A stretch of DNA of 64,000 nucleotides from Microbacter sp. GSS18 (lineage in GTDB: Bacteria > Actinomycetota > Actinomycetes > Actinomycetales > Microbacteriaceae): assembly GCA_029319145.1 (NCBI GenBank), contig CP119753.1, positions 1,674,001-1,738,000 of the forward strand, read 5' to 3'. Shown in pieces: positions 24,898 to 32,915 of the stretch; position 1 is the stretch's first letter; each line of letters starts with the position of its first letter. The position numbers and the translations under genes were made by a program. Below the pieces are notes generated by a model. It made no database searches and had not been told where the DNA came from. It saw only the letters and a program-made list of their open reading frames with translations.

Positions 24898-26349
24898 ATG
24901 CGTACTGGTCAGGGAGCGTCCGAGGCGGGGCAGTCGAGGCGACGCGCCGAACAGCTCCTCTCAGAAGCACGGAGTCAGTCGCAGCGAGGATCCGAGGCAC
25001 GAGCGTGGGTGCTGAGCACGGAGGCCGCGCAGATCGGTCGTGAACTCGGCGACGCGGAGATCGTCGGACGCGCGGCGGCCGCGCTGCGCGGACCACAGCT
25101 GACGTCCCGCACTGTGACCGCGGCGCGTCAGGCACTTTGCCTCGAAGCGCTCGGGATGCTTGGACCCGACCCGTCTGACTTACGCGCGCTCGTGACCGCG
25201 CAACTCGCGGCGATCACGACCGCGTGGTCTGAACCCAATCTGCCACCCGCGTCGATCATTCCCCCAGAGCAGGCCGAGCTGCGGTTCGTCGAGCTGCAAG
25301 CCGCCCACGCTAGGGCGCTCGGCCCAACTGGCGTTTCGCAGCGACTCGAACTCGCCGCGAACCTCTCAACACTTGGCCATGCAGCTGCCGACGACGAGAT
25401 CCTGAGCTGGGGGCTGCTTTGGAAGGCGGACGCGCTCATACAGCTCGGGCTCCGCGTCGAGTTCGCACATGCCGTCTCAGCGCTCACCGCCGTTATCGCA
25501 CGAACCGATGCGCCCGTCTGGCAATGGCGACTGGAACTTATCGCCGCGAACACCGCGCTCATCGAAGACCGCCGCGACGACGCCGCGACCCTCGCACATC
25601 GGGCACGTGAGATGGGACGGCAGGCGGGCGCTCGCGACGCCGACGAGATCTACCTGTTCTTCCGAGATCCGCTCGATGAGCGAACAGGCCGCGACACGGC
25701 CGCGCTCGAACGAGACGTCACGGTTGCACTAACCGGCGCACCCCACCCGATGCAGGCATGGCGAGCGGACCTACTCGCGCGAGCCGGGCGAACAGACGAG
25801 GCGGTCGCCATCTGGAAGACCATCGCGCCCCGATTGGACGCACTGCCCGAACACGCCGTCGAGTGGCTCATCGCAAGCGCCACTTTCACTCGCCTAGCCA
25901 TCCTCGCCGACGACCACGCCGCGATCGCACAGCTGCGCGACACCCTCACCCCGATCAGCCACCTGCACGTGTCCGCCGGCGCGACAACTCCATACGGTGG
26001 ACCGGTCGCCCACCTACTCGGGATGCTCACCGCCCATCTCGGCGACCGAGCCGCGGCCGCCGACTGGTACACCGACGCGGAACGGCGCGCCACCGCTATG
26101 GGAGCACGATGGCACGCCGAGCGGGCACGAGCCGCCACATCCGCCCTCACCGCACCAGCCGCGTCACTATCACCGAGAGAGACCGAGGTCGCGACTCTGC
26201 TCGCCCGAGGCGAAACCAACCGCACCATCGCTTCGAAGCTGTTCCTTTCGGAACGGACAGTCGAGCAGCATGTCCGCTCGATCCTCCGAAAGCTCGGCCT
26301 CCCGAACCGAGCAGCCGTGGCGGCCTGGGTGGCAAGCGGGGGTCGCTGA
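24898..26349 (+). CDS. LuxR-family regulator with TPR-like sensor region (483 aa)
   Basis: The C-terminal LSPRETEVATLLARGETN, then TIASKLFLSERTVEQHVRSI and KLGLPNRAAVAAWV is a complete GerE/LuxR helix-turn-helix (about residues 415-478). The preceding 400 residues are Ala-rich paired helices like the TPR/MalT-type part of LAL regulators, but the N-terminal ATPase domain of that family is missing. Start ATG 24898 with GGCAGAG upstream. It is divergent from the two membrane-protein genes, the likeliest targets. Confidence 0.85.
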   Translation: MRTGQGASEAGQSRRRAEQLLSEARSQSQRGSEARAWVLSTEAAQIGRELGDAEIVGRAAAALRGPQLTSRTVTAARQALCLEALGMLGPDPSDLRALVTAQLAAITTAWSEPNLPPASIIPPEQAELRFVELQAAHARALGPTGVSQRLELAANLSTLGHAAADDEILSWGLLWKADALIQLGLRVEFAHAVSALTAVIARTDAPVWQWRLELIAANTALIEDRRDDAATLAHRAREMGRQAGARDADEIYLFFRDPLDERTGRDTAALERDVTVALTGAPHPMQAWRADLLARAGRTDEAVAIWKTIAPRLDALPEHAVEWLIASATFTRLAILADDHAAIAQLRDTLTPISHLHVSAGATTPYGGPVAHLLGMLTAHLGDRAAAADWYTDAERRATAMGARWHAERARAATSALTAPAASLSPRETEVATLLARGETNRTIASKLFLSERTVEQHVRSILRKLGLPNRAAVAAWVASGGR

Positions 26350-26534
26350 TCCAATACGCCTCAACCGAGCCGACACCAACCACTTCCAGAAGACGAACAG
26401 CGCCTCATCATGGTGGTACTCGGCCCCACCCCGCGAGGTTCCCGATCCAAGCCTGTATCACGCGAGCGCAGGAGCTCGCATAGCGAGGCGGAATGACCAA
26501 CGCGGCTCGCGCTCCCTGAGAAGGACACTGGCGG

Positions 26535-26610
26535 GAACTGACAGACCTCTCGATCGCCCGCCCGAGCGGGTCGCCGCAACGCGCGATGCCGGTTTGAGGA
26601 TCCGCCCGAC
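26535..26610 (+). repeat. Dispersed intergenic repeat, copy J
   Basis: Core at 26581-26602 reads GCGCGATGCCGGTTTGAGG followed by ATC, with a left end GGAACTGACA. It sits in the convergent gap between the LuxR gene and the frameshifted membrane gene. Confidence 0.6.
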
Positions 26611-26613
26611 GGA

Positions 26614-27199
26614 TCAAGCTTCCTCGGGGGTCTTCGGAGTATGTGGGCGACTTGTTAGTCGCACCACATACGCGGCGACGAGGGAGAGGAGAGCGGCAAC
26701 GAAGTAGACGAGCTCGATCGTTGCCGTCAGTTCGGCCCCGCTGGCAAACGGAACCGGCCAGGTCAGTTCCGGGTTCGCAGCCCACCAAGCCAAATCGATC
26801 AAGTACAGAGAGGAAGGCGAAGACGACTACCCGTATCCAATGGAACGTGATGTCCGTCCGGCTACCGGGGCGCCCGAAGAACCTCTTGAACGCAGCAACG
26901 CCCAACGGGAAGATCGGCAGATAGGTAGTCACAAAGCCTCCGAAATCACCGAGGGCAGCGCCTTCATCCCCGAAGACGCGGAAAAGCCACGGCAGCCCGA
27001 CCACTGATCCGACAACACCGGCCGCCGCCGGAGTCAGATCGCCATCCTCGCGAAAGCTACGGAGCGTTCCCAGGACGCTCCCAACGCATAGCAACACCCC
27101 GAACACCGTCCCGAAGAACATGACGACGCCCAGGTCTCCAAGATCGTGGATCAGCAAGGGGCCTCCGCCGCCGAGCCACTCTCGAACCCAATCGATCAT
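26614..27199 (-). pseudogene. Membrane protein gene split by a frameshift
   Basis: Two reading frames join to one membrane protein of about 195 residues. From ATG 27199 (MIDWVREW) the first frame runs through four hydrophobic segments up to VFAFLS near 26815. The sense then continues in another frame as LYLIDLAWWAANPELTWPV and a last membrane helix, ending at 26614. The switch falls in a CTCTCT run (26806-26813), so loss of one CT or a similar slip explains it. Could be real inactivation, phase variation or a sequencing error. Family not recognised. Confidence 0.7.
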
Positions 27200-27604
27200 C
27201 TGCCCATGCTCCAATAGCGCGTAGCGAGCCAAAAGACTGCGTGGCCGGCGTCTCCACGCTCCCTGTGCCGGCGGGCTGGGACTTTGCGTTAGCTGTCCGC
27301 TATGGCCGCGGCGCTAACACTCGGGTCCGTCGCTAGAGAGACGAACCTCAAGTACCGACAGCCCGGCCCGGACTCATGCAACGAGCGGGATGACGCTCGA
27401 TCACCGAGCGAATGTCATCGCGCGGCGATGAGGCGCGCTGCTTCGACATCGGGCGGATTCCGCGACACGGATATCGAACGGATACCGCTCGGGGTCACTT
27501 TGATATCAGCGCGCCGCTAACGGTGATTCGGTACCACGGTCGAGTTGCCGGGATCCGGCTCGTCGCTTGGAACAAGCGCTGCAAGACGACTAGGGAGTAG
27601 AGAA
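27200..27604. other. Gap without a recognised gene
   Basis: About 400 bases between the divergent membrane gene and the metalloprotease gene. A 72-codon open frame at 27302 lacks a ribosome site and family look. Promoters for both flanking genes should be here, but no clear boxes were found. Confidence 0.4.
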
Positions 27605-29869
27605 ATGCCGGGACCTGAGGACCGCCTGTACGCGTCAGCAACACGGAAGTCGTGGGAAAACCAGCACATGCTGGTGATCCGCTACATCGGCACGCCTTCT
27701 GGCTCCGGCGGATACGGGCCACAGTTTCGACCAGAGCACGACGAGGCGTACTTTCGCGACTTCTTCTTCGAACGGGCGGACAGCGTCGCGGCATTCATTG
27801 AACACGTCTCGCACGGTGCGGTCCGGTTCTCACGTAGAGGGCCGCTTGTAGCGCCGAAAATCTATTCCGCGCAGCGGTTCGATGCAGCCGGCAAACCGCG
27901 CTCGTCGGAACAGATCCGCACGGAACTCCTGACGGCCGCTGCCGAGGACATCGACTTCTCCATCTTCGACGACGACCAGACCGGGCTCTTGACGAACGGG
28001 GAACTCGTCGTGGTTCTCGTGGCCGCCGGCGCCTATTCGAAAGCGATCGTACGACCCTCCGATCCAGCAAGCATCGTTCTGACCGACAACCCAGACCTCA
28101 AGCTGCAGAGCGTCGCGGTCTCCGAAAGCCTCGATGCCGCAGGGACAGCGGGCGAGAAGATGACCGCGCTCGTCGGCCACGAAGTACTCCACGTCATCGC
28201 GTCGATGACAGACCTCTACGGGCCCTGGCAGGACGGGGCGTGGAACACCCCAGAGTCACTCGCAGGGAAGATCGCCGGGCTGACCCACCTGGACGCCGTC
28301 TACAAGACCATCTACGGCTGGTGCCGCCCGAAGAGCTACGACATCTCCTCCGCTGATCACCTCTGCGTGAACCTAACGGCCCCAAGTGCCGTGGACCCTT
28401 CCGAAGACGCCCCGGACCCGGTCCTGCTGTACGACAGCTCGCGAGGTGGGGACGAATTCTTCATGCTCGAGTATCGCTCACCCGCCATTCCGACGGCCGC
28501 GGGCCGATTCGACAAGACGATCTCACAGCACGGTGTCGCGATCTGGCACGGGAATCTTGCAGGTGGGAGCTTGGCGCGCAGACCGGGCTACATCGCCGCT
28601 CCCCAAACGCAGGGAGCCACTTTCCAACCCCAGCCTCCATCGGGCGACGACCGACTAGTCGGCCGTCACATCGACTGGGGGCCGAATGGCGTGCTCGAGA
28701 CCGCTCCGCTCGGAACGAACGTGACGGCGAGCGGACCGCCGATCAACCTCTACGCGTCCCCAAACGGGGAGATTGGGACAGCGAGCGGCCTATGGCGGTC
28801 TGAGCACGGTCGGTTCGGGCTCAGGTGGATTGACCAGACCGACGTCGGCATCGAGATTCAGGTCGAGGATGTGGCACCAGACTCGCCCTCACTTCGCGTC
28901 GCCATCGACCGACGAAACACGCCACTGACGCTCGCGGAGGACTTCGCGCTGCTGCAGTGCCGAGAATCCGTATCGGGTCAGAGACTTGACACGTCCGTTG
29001 GCGCCCAGGATGCGATCCTCTACGCCGCCGACAGCGCGGGGAGTCTGGGGTGGTACCGGCACCTGGCCAGGTTGTCGGGTGATGCGACATTCGCGAACGG
29101 CGGCAACGAACGAGTCCTCGCCCGCGGCCACGGCCCCGGATCCGGATGGGCCGAACTCACCCACGTTATCTCTGGCGGCGACGGCGTCCTCTACGGCGTG
29201 AAGCCCGACGGGTCACTCGTCTGGTATCGACACGAGGGATGGCAAACCGGTGATGCGACATTCGCGAACGGCGGCAACGAACGAGTCCTCGCCCGCGGCC
29301 ACGGCCCCGGATCCGGATGGGCCGCACTCACCCACGTTATCTCTGGCGGCGACGGCGTCCTCTACGGCGTGAAGCCCGACGGGTCACTCGTCTGGTATCG
29401 ACACGAGGGATGGCAAACCGGTGATGCGACATTCGCGAACGGCGGCAACGAACGAGTCCTCGCCCGCGGCCGCGGCCCCGGATCCGGATGGGCCGCACTC
29501 ACCCACGTTATCTCTGGCGGCGACGGCGTCCTCTACGGCGTGAAGCCCGACGGGTCACTCGTCTGGTATCGACACGAGGGATGGCAAACCGGTGATGCGA
29601 CATTCGCGAACGGCGGCAACGAACGAGTCCTCGCCCGCGGCCGCGGCCCCGGATCCGGATGGGCCGCACTCACCCACGTTATCTCTGGCGGCGACGGCGT
29701 CCTCTACGGCGTGAAGCCCGACGGGTCACTCGTCTGGTATCGACACGAGGGATGGCAAACCGGTGATGCGACATTCGCGAACGGCGGCAACGAACGAGTC
29801 CTCGCCCGCGGCCGCGGCCCCGGATCCGGATGGGCCGCACTCACCCACGTCGCAGTAGCGAGCCGATAG
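27605..29869 (+). CDS. M6-like metalloprotease fused to tachylectin-like repeats (754 aa)
   Basis: HEVLH at residues 192-196 followed by MTDLYG (Asp at about 203) matches the zinc motif HExxH...DLY of M6/immune-inhibitor-A peptidases. Upstream, FDDDQTGLLTNGEL resembles an EF-hand calcium loop. Residues 493 to the end are tandem 57-residue units (ISGGDGVLYGVKPDGSLVWY, RHEGWQTGD), the blade pattern of tachylectin-2-type sugar-binding propellers. No signal peptide is visible, which is odd for such a protein. Start ATG 27605 with GGGAG upstream. Single gene. Probably binds and cleaves a glycosylated target; substrate unknown. Confidence 0.8.
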   Translation: MPGPEDRLYASATRKSWENQHMLVIRYIGTPSGSGGYGPQFRPEHDEAYFRDFFFERADSVAAFIEHVSHGAVRFSRRGPLVAPKIYSAQRFDAAGKPRSSEQIRTELLTAAAEDIDFSIFDDDQTGLLTNGELVVVLVAAGAYSKAIVRPSDPASIVLTDNPDLKLQSVAVSESLDAAGTAGEKMTALVGHEVLHVIASMTDLYGPWQDGAWNTPESLAGKIAGLTHLDAVYKTIYGWCRPKSYDISSADHLCVNLTAPSAVDPSEDAPDPVLLYDSSRGGDEFFMLEYRSPAIPTAAGRFDKTISQHGVAIWHGNLAGGSLARRPGYIAAPQTQGATFQPQPPSGDDRLVGRHIDWGPNGVLETAPLGTNVTASGPPINLYASPNGEIGTASGLWRSEHGRFGLRWIDQTDVGIEIQVEDVAPDSPSLRVAIDRRNTPLTLAEDFALLQCRESVSGQRLDTSVGAQDAILYAADSAGSLGWYRHLARLSGDATFANGGNERVLARGHGPGSGWAELTHVISGGDGVLYGVKPDGSLVWYRHEGWQTGDATFANGGNERVLARGHGPGSGWAALTHVISGGDGVLYGVKPDGSLVWYRHEGWQTGDATFANGGNERVLARGRGPGSGWAALTHVISGGDGVLYGVKPDGSLVWYRHEGWQTGDATFANGGNERVLARGRGPGSGWAALTHVISGGDGVLYGVKPDGSLVWYRHEGWQTGDATFANGGNERVLARGRGPGSGWAALTHVAVASR
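29081..29866 (+). repeat. 171-bp tandem coding repeats, four full units and one partial
   Basis: Units start at 29081, 29252, 29423, 29594 and 29765, exactly 171 bases apart. From the second unit on they are almost identical at DNA level, including third positions; one visible difference is CAC versus CGC in the GHGPG/GRGPG codon. The fifth unit ends early in the gene's last codons. Such identity implies recent unequal crossing-over, so unit number may vary. Confidence 0.95.
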
Positions 29870-30014
29870 TCAGCGCGCAGCGTGACCGATGTACTGGGCC
29901 ATCCGGAGCGCATTCTGCCCAGCCGAAGATGCTCCTCTTGGCGCGATGGCTGGAGGCTGCGCCCAAGTCAGCGCGACGTCGGGGGACACGCGACGGACTT
30001 GGCCGACTCTGCCA

Positions 30015-30095
30015 GGCACCTCAACCGGGCGCCTCCCAGCCCGCCCGCAACCTTCCGCTCTCGCGCAGCGCCCGTTTGAGGATGGTCCGGTCCGG
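30015..30095 (+). repeat. Dispersed intergenic repeat, copy K
   Basis: Core at 30062-30083 reads CGCGCAGCGCCCG, then TTTGAGGAT. It lies in the convergent gap between the metalloprotease gene and the HxlR gene. Confidence 0.62.
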
Positions 30096-30146
30096 ACGCG
30101 GCGTCCGGTTGGCCGGTTCGAGCGAAGCAGGTGCTCGGGCGTTGCC

Positions 30147-30566
30147 TCAGCGCGGGTGAGCTTCGTCGTAGGCCGCGCGGGCTGTCTCGATGCGTGGGTG
30201 GTTCTGGATCGCCCAGTCCGCGAGCTCCATCGCGAGCGCGATCAATGTGCCGCCGAGTGCCGTGAGTTCGTATTCGACCCGCGGAGGCACCTCGGCGTGG
30301 ACGGTTCGAGTGATCAGCCCATCCCGTTCGAGCTGCCGGAGAGTGAGGGTCAGCATTCGCTGCGAGATTCCGGGAATGTGCCGCTGCAGCTCAGTGAACC
30401 GGCGCCTCTCCTGCCCAAGCGTGCCGATGACCAGGAGCGACCACTTGTCGCCGACCCTGTCCAGGACGTCACGAATCGCGCGACCATGCTCGCTGCCGGC
30501 GGGGCCGCCTGCGCACGAGCGCTCGTAGCCGGTCGGCGCCGGCTCACCGGGAAGCGCGATCGTCAT
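30147..30566 (-). CDS. HxlR family transcriptional regulator (139 aa)
   Basis: The HxlR winged helix is plain: VGDKWSLLVIGTLGQERRRF, TELQRHIPGISQRMLTLTLR, LERDGLITRTVHAEVPPRVE and YELTALGGTL. A cysteine before the domain (ERSCAGG) could be redox-sensing, as in some family members. It is divergent from a DoxX-like gene, the typical target arrangement in this family, with dyads in between. Start ATG 30566. Confidence 0.9.
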   Translation of the reverse strand: MTIALPGEPAPTGYERSCAGGPAGSEHGRAIRDVLDRVGDKWSLLVIGTLGQERRRFTELQRHIPGISQRMLTLTLRQLERDGLITRTVHAEVPPRVEYELTALGGTLIALAMELADWAIQNHPRIETARAAYDEAHPR

Positions 30567-30630
30567 CGCATGTCACCTGCTTACATCCATGTGCCTTTTG
30601 CATGCCCTTCGAAGATCACACATGATGGGG

Positions 30631-30648
30631 TTGCTTACAAACAGTAAC
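30631..30648. promoter_or_regulatory. Probable HxlR operator upstream of the DoxX-like gene
   Basis: TTAC-AAACA-GTAA is an exact inverted repeat at 30635-30647, overlapping a TTGCTT that could act as a -35 box. A similar GCTTAC half-site recurs at about 30579-30584 near the HxlR start. Regulation of both genes by HxlR is inferred from the layout. Confidence 0.5.
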
Positions 30649-30677
30649 AGGCCCCATCTTTCTTCCCTGGAGTTCCC

Positions 30678-31043
30678 ATGATCGTCGCCCTGTGGATCGT
30701 CAACGCCCTGCTCGCCCTCGCCTTCATCGCCGCCGGCACCATGAAGGTCCTGCGGCCCAAGCCCGCGCTCGTCGCGAGCGGCCTCGCCTGGGCTGACGAC
30801 TTCGCCGACCCGACCGTCAAGCTCATCGGCGCGGCCGAACTGATCGGCGGCATCGGCCTGATCCTCCCGCTGCTGACGGGCATCGCCCCCGTGCTCACTC
30901 CGATCGCGGCCACCGCACTGACCGCCGTCATGATCGGCGCCATCACCGTGCACGTCCGCCGCAAGGAGAACGCGACGCCCTCCATCGTGCTCGGCGCACT
31001 CTCGGCCATCAGCGCGGTGCTCGGCTTCCTCGTCGTGCTCTGA
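30678..31043 (+). CDS. DoxX-like membrane protein (121 aa)
   Basis: Four membrane helices; FIAAGTMKVLRPKP near the start and GAAELIGGIGLILPLL in the middle are the DoxX_2 family pattern. DoxX-like proteins are linked to oxidative or electrophile stress, and HxlR-DoxX pairs are common. Start ATG 30678 with a short TGGAG site. Confidence 0.88.
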   Translation: MIVALWIVNALLALAFIAAGTMKVLRPKPALVASGLAWADDFADPTVKLIGAAELIGGIGLILPLLTGIAPVLTPIAATALTAVMIGAITVHVRRKENATPSIVLGALSAISAVLGFLVVL

Positions 31044-31137
31044 CCGCGGCGCCCCGGGAGCGGAGCGTTCAACTCGAGGTACCCGCTCCCACGCCGAACG
31101 AGAAATCAGATCCTGCACGCCGATCTATTCAGCGCGA

Positions 31138-31214
31138 GGGAACCTCAATCGAACGGTCTCAGGCCCGTACGCTTCGTCCCTACTTCGCGCATTGCACGGA
31201 TACGGATCGCGGCG
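31138..31214 (+). repeat. Dispersed intergenic repeat, copy L (full length)
   Basis: Begins GGAACCTCAATCG and ends with core CGCGCATTGCACGGATACGG followed by ATC (31186-31208). Same ends and length as copies B and G. Confidence 0.7.
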
Positions 31215-31639
31215 AGAACCCGTCCGGCGTTCGCATCCCGAGGGTGTTGGCGGGGTGAGGCGGTCCCCTCGCCCCGCGTGTCACAGGACCCGGGTCGGCG
31301 AGGGGACCACCGCGCAACATCACACCAGAAGTACAGGTGCACGGGCCCCAGGCAAGGGGGGACGCCGGGGGCTCGGGTGCCGCGCGCCGCCAGTGTACGC
31401 GCGACCGCACGTCTCGGCGATGATCGCGAAACGCGACGCAAAGACGGACGTCGCGTCCCGCCCCAGGCGTCCGAGGAACGCTCGCACAGACCGCGGCGCT
31501 CGCGCACTGACCGGTGCGGGATCGAGTGGAGCCCTCGTGTGACGCGGGGGTTCGGTGGGCGGCACTGGCTGTGTCGGTTGCCTTGTCCACGCTCCCGCCG
31601 ACTGCTAGCGTGCCCGCATCGGCCAGCGAGGGGGACGCA
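31215..31639. other. Gap without a recognised gene
   Basis: About 425 bases before the lipoprotein gene. Open frames occur in all phases, as expected for high GC, but none has a start signal or family look. Confidence 0.4.
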
Positions 31640-32149
31640 ATGACCGGACGATCTGCGACGACCGTTGGCCGGCGTCGACCGATGATGGGCGCCGTGCTGA
31701 TCGCGGGATCGCTGCTGCTCACCGGGTGCGACGGCATGGATGACCTGAGCGACCTGCAGGACACGATTGACCAGGTACAAGAAGCCATCGACGATCTGGC
31801 CGAGACCGATCCGGACAACCCGTCGGAATTCCAGCAGGAGATGTCGAAGGCCCGCGAAGAGGCGAGCTACCCGGAACCCCCCGACGACATCGACCCGCTC
31901 GAAGAGGACCCGTTCATGTCGTACGTGGATCAGGCCGACGGTTCGAGGGATGCGCTCGAGGAGTACGCCTACGGGTCCGAGTACACCGAAACCCTCGAGA
32001 GGTACTACTCCGAGGAGTACGGTCAGGATCCGACGACGAACGCCGACGGAGACCTGGAGTGGAGCGACGACGACTCTACGACGGTGCTGGAGGAGCAACC
32101 GCATCTGCACCGGGTGAAGGTCCAGTCGACCTGGCACGTGGCCGCGTAG
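31640..32149 (+). CDS. Acidic lipoprotein (169 aa)
   Basis: Signal sequence MMGAVLIAGSLLLTGC with lipobox LTGC at about residue 30, following a basic N-terminus. The mature part is strongly acidic, with a coiled-coil-like start (LSDLQDTIDQVQEAIDDL) and Tyr/Glu-rich stretches. Start ATG 31640 with GAGGGGGA upstream. No family recognised. Confidence 0.7.
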   Translation: MTGRSATTVGRRRPMMGAVLIAGSLLLTGCDGMDDLSDLQDTIDQVQEAIDDLAETDPDNPSEFQQEMSKAREEASYPEPPDDIDPLEEDPFMSYVDQADGSRDALEEYAYGSEYTETLERYYSEEYGQDPTTNADGDLEWSDDDSTTVLEEQPHLHRVKVQSTWHVAA

Positions 32150-32180
32150 CAGCCTGTTCCTCCCCGTGCGGGCTCTCCGA

Positions 32181-32255
32181 AGGGCAATCGAACGCGCCAG
32201 CAAACGCACGCCCGCTCCGCCTCCCGGGCGGTGCCCGCTTGCGGGGATCGAGGTT
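32181..32255 (+). repeat. Dispersed intergenic repeat, copy M
   Basis: Core at about 32225-32249 reads CGGGCGGTGCCCG, then GGGGATC, preceded by a GGCAATCGAACGCGCC flank. It lies between the acidic lipoprotein gene and the next small gene. Confidence 0.55.
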
Positions 32256-32316
32256 GCATTGCAGTCCCCCCAGGACCGATACGGTGTGACTACGGCCGGA
32301 GAGAGGGATCCTGGTC

Positions 32317-32595
32317 GTGGAGAGCAAGCGTGAGTGGCATCCGATCCTTGCAGCCGTCGAGGGGCCGCCGGGAGTGTGGCGGATGGTCGACCCTCAGGGG
32401 CACGAGTACGGGCGCGTGGAGATTCGGCGCGTGATGAACGGCACGGATGTGCGGTACAAGGCCATCTGGCGCGGTGACGTGCTCGGGTGGGCGACAACGC
32501 TCCGGGAGGCCTGCGAACGCGTCCATATGGCGTTCATCCGGTCGCACGGCCCGCAAGGCGGGGCGGTCGCGAACTGGGGCAGGCCCGGTGACTAG
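32317..32595 (+). CDS. Hypothetical protein (92 aa)
   Basis: GTG start at 32317 with GAGAGGGA 9-16 bases upstream. A compact protein with VWRMVDPQGHEYGRVEIRRV and a conserved-looking WRGDVLGWATTLREACERVH segment. It resembles small actinobacterial proteins of unknown function. No membrane segment. It is the last gene before the mobile block. Confidence 0.6.
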   Translation: MESKREWHPILAAVEGPPGVWRMVDPQGHEYGRVEIRRVMNGTDVRYKAIWRGDVLGWATTLREACERVHMAFIRSHGPQGGAVANWGRPGD

Positions 32596-32653
32596 AGTCG
32601 CTTTCCGCGAGTCGGGGAGCCGGTCCGGAGAGGCCGTGTGAGCTCGCGTCGGC

Positions 32654-32794
32654 TCACGTGAACGCGTGGTGAGCGCTGATGCTCCGGAGGTATGTCATGG
32701 CGCAGGTGCGGCATTCGTAGCCTCCGGGTATGTCTCGCAGGACCGTGCTGCATTCCAGGCATCGGGGCTGCGCGCCCGCTTCCTCGTCCCCCAT
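32654..32794 (-). CDS. Small zinc-ribbon protein (46 aa)
   Basis: ATG 32794 to TGA 32654 encodes 46 residues with two CxxC pairs (CLEC at about 12-15 and CRTC at about 28-31) separated by 12 residues, the spacing of a zinc ribbon. The stretch between (LRDIPGGYE) is typical of ribbon turns. Too short for most gene callers. It lies between two larger genes, immediately downstream of the relaxase gene on the same strand. Function unknown. Confidence 0.55.
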   Translation of the reverse strand: MGDEEAGAQPRCLECSTVLRDIPGGYECRTCAMTYLRSISAHHAFT

Positions 32795-32915
32795 GGCGCC
32801 ACGCTATCGCCGTGGTGGCGCACGCGGAGGGGGTGTGGAAAACGTGCCCCAGTGCGGAGATCTGGGGATGAGGATGCGATCCCGGGTGAGCTTCTCCCGC
32901 GCGGACGACGCCCGT

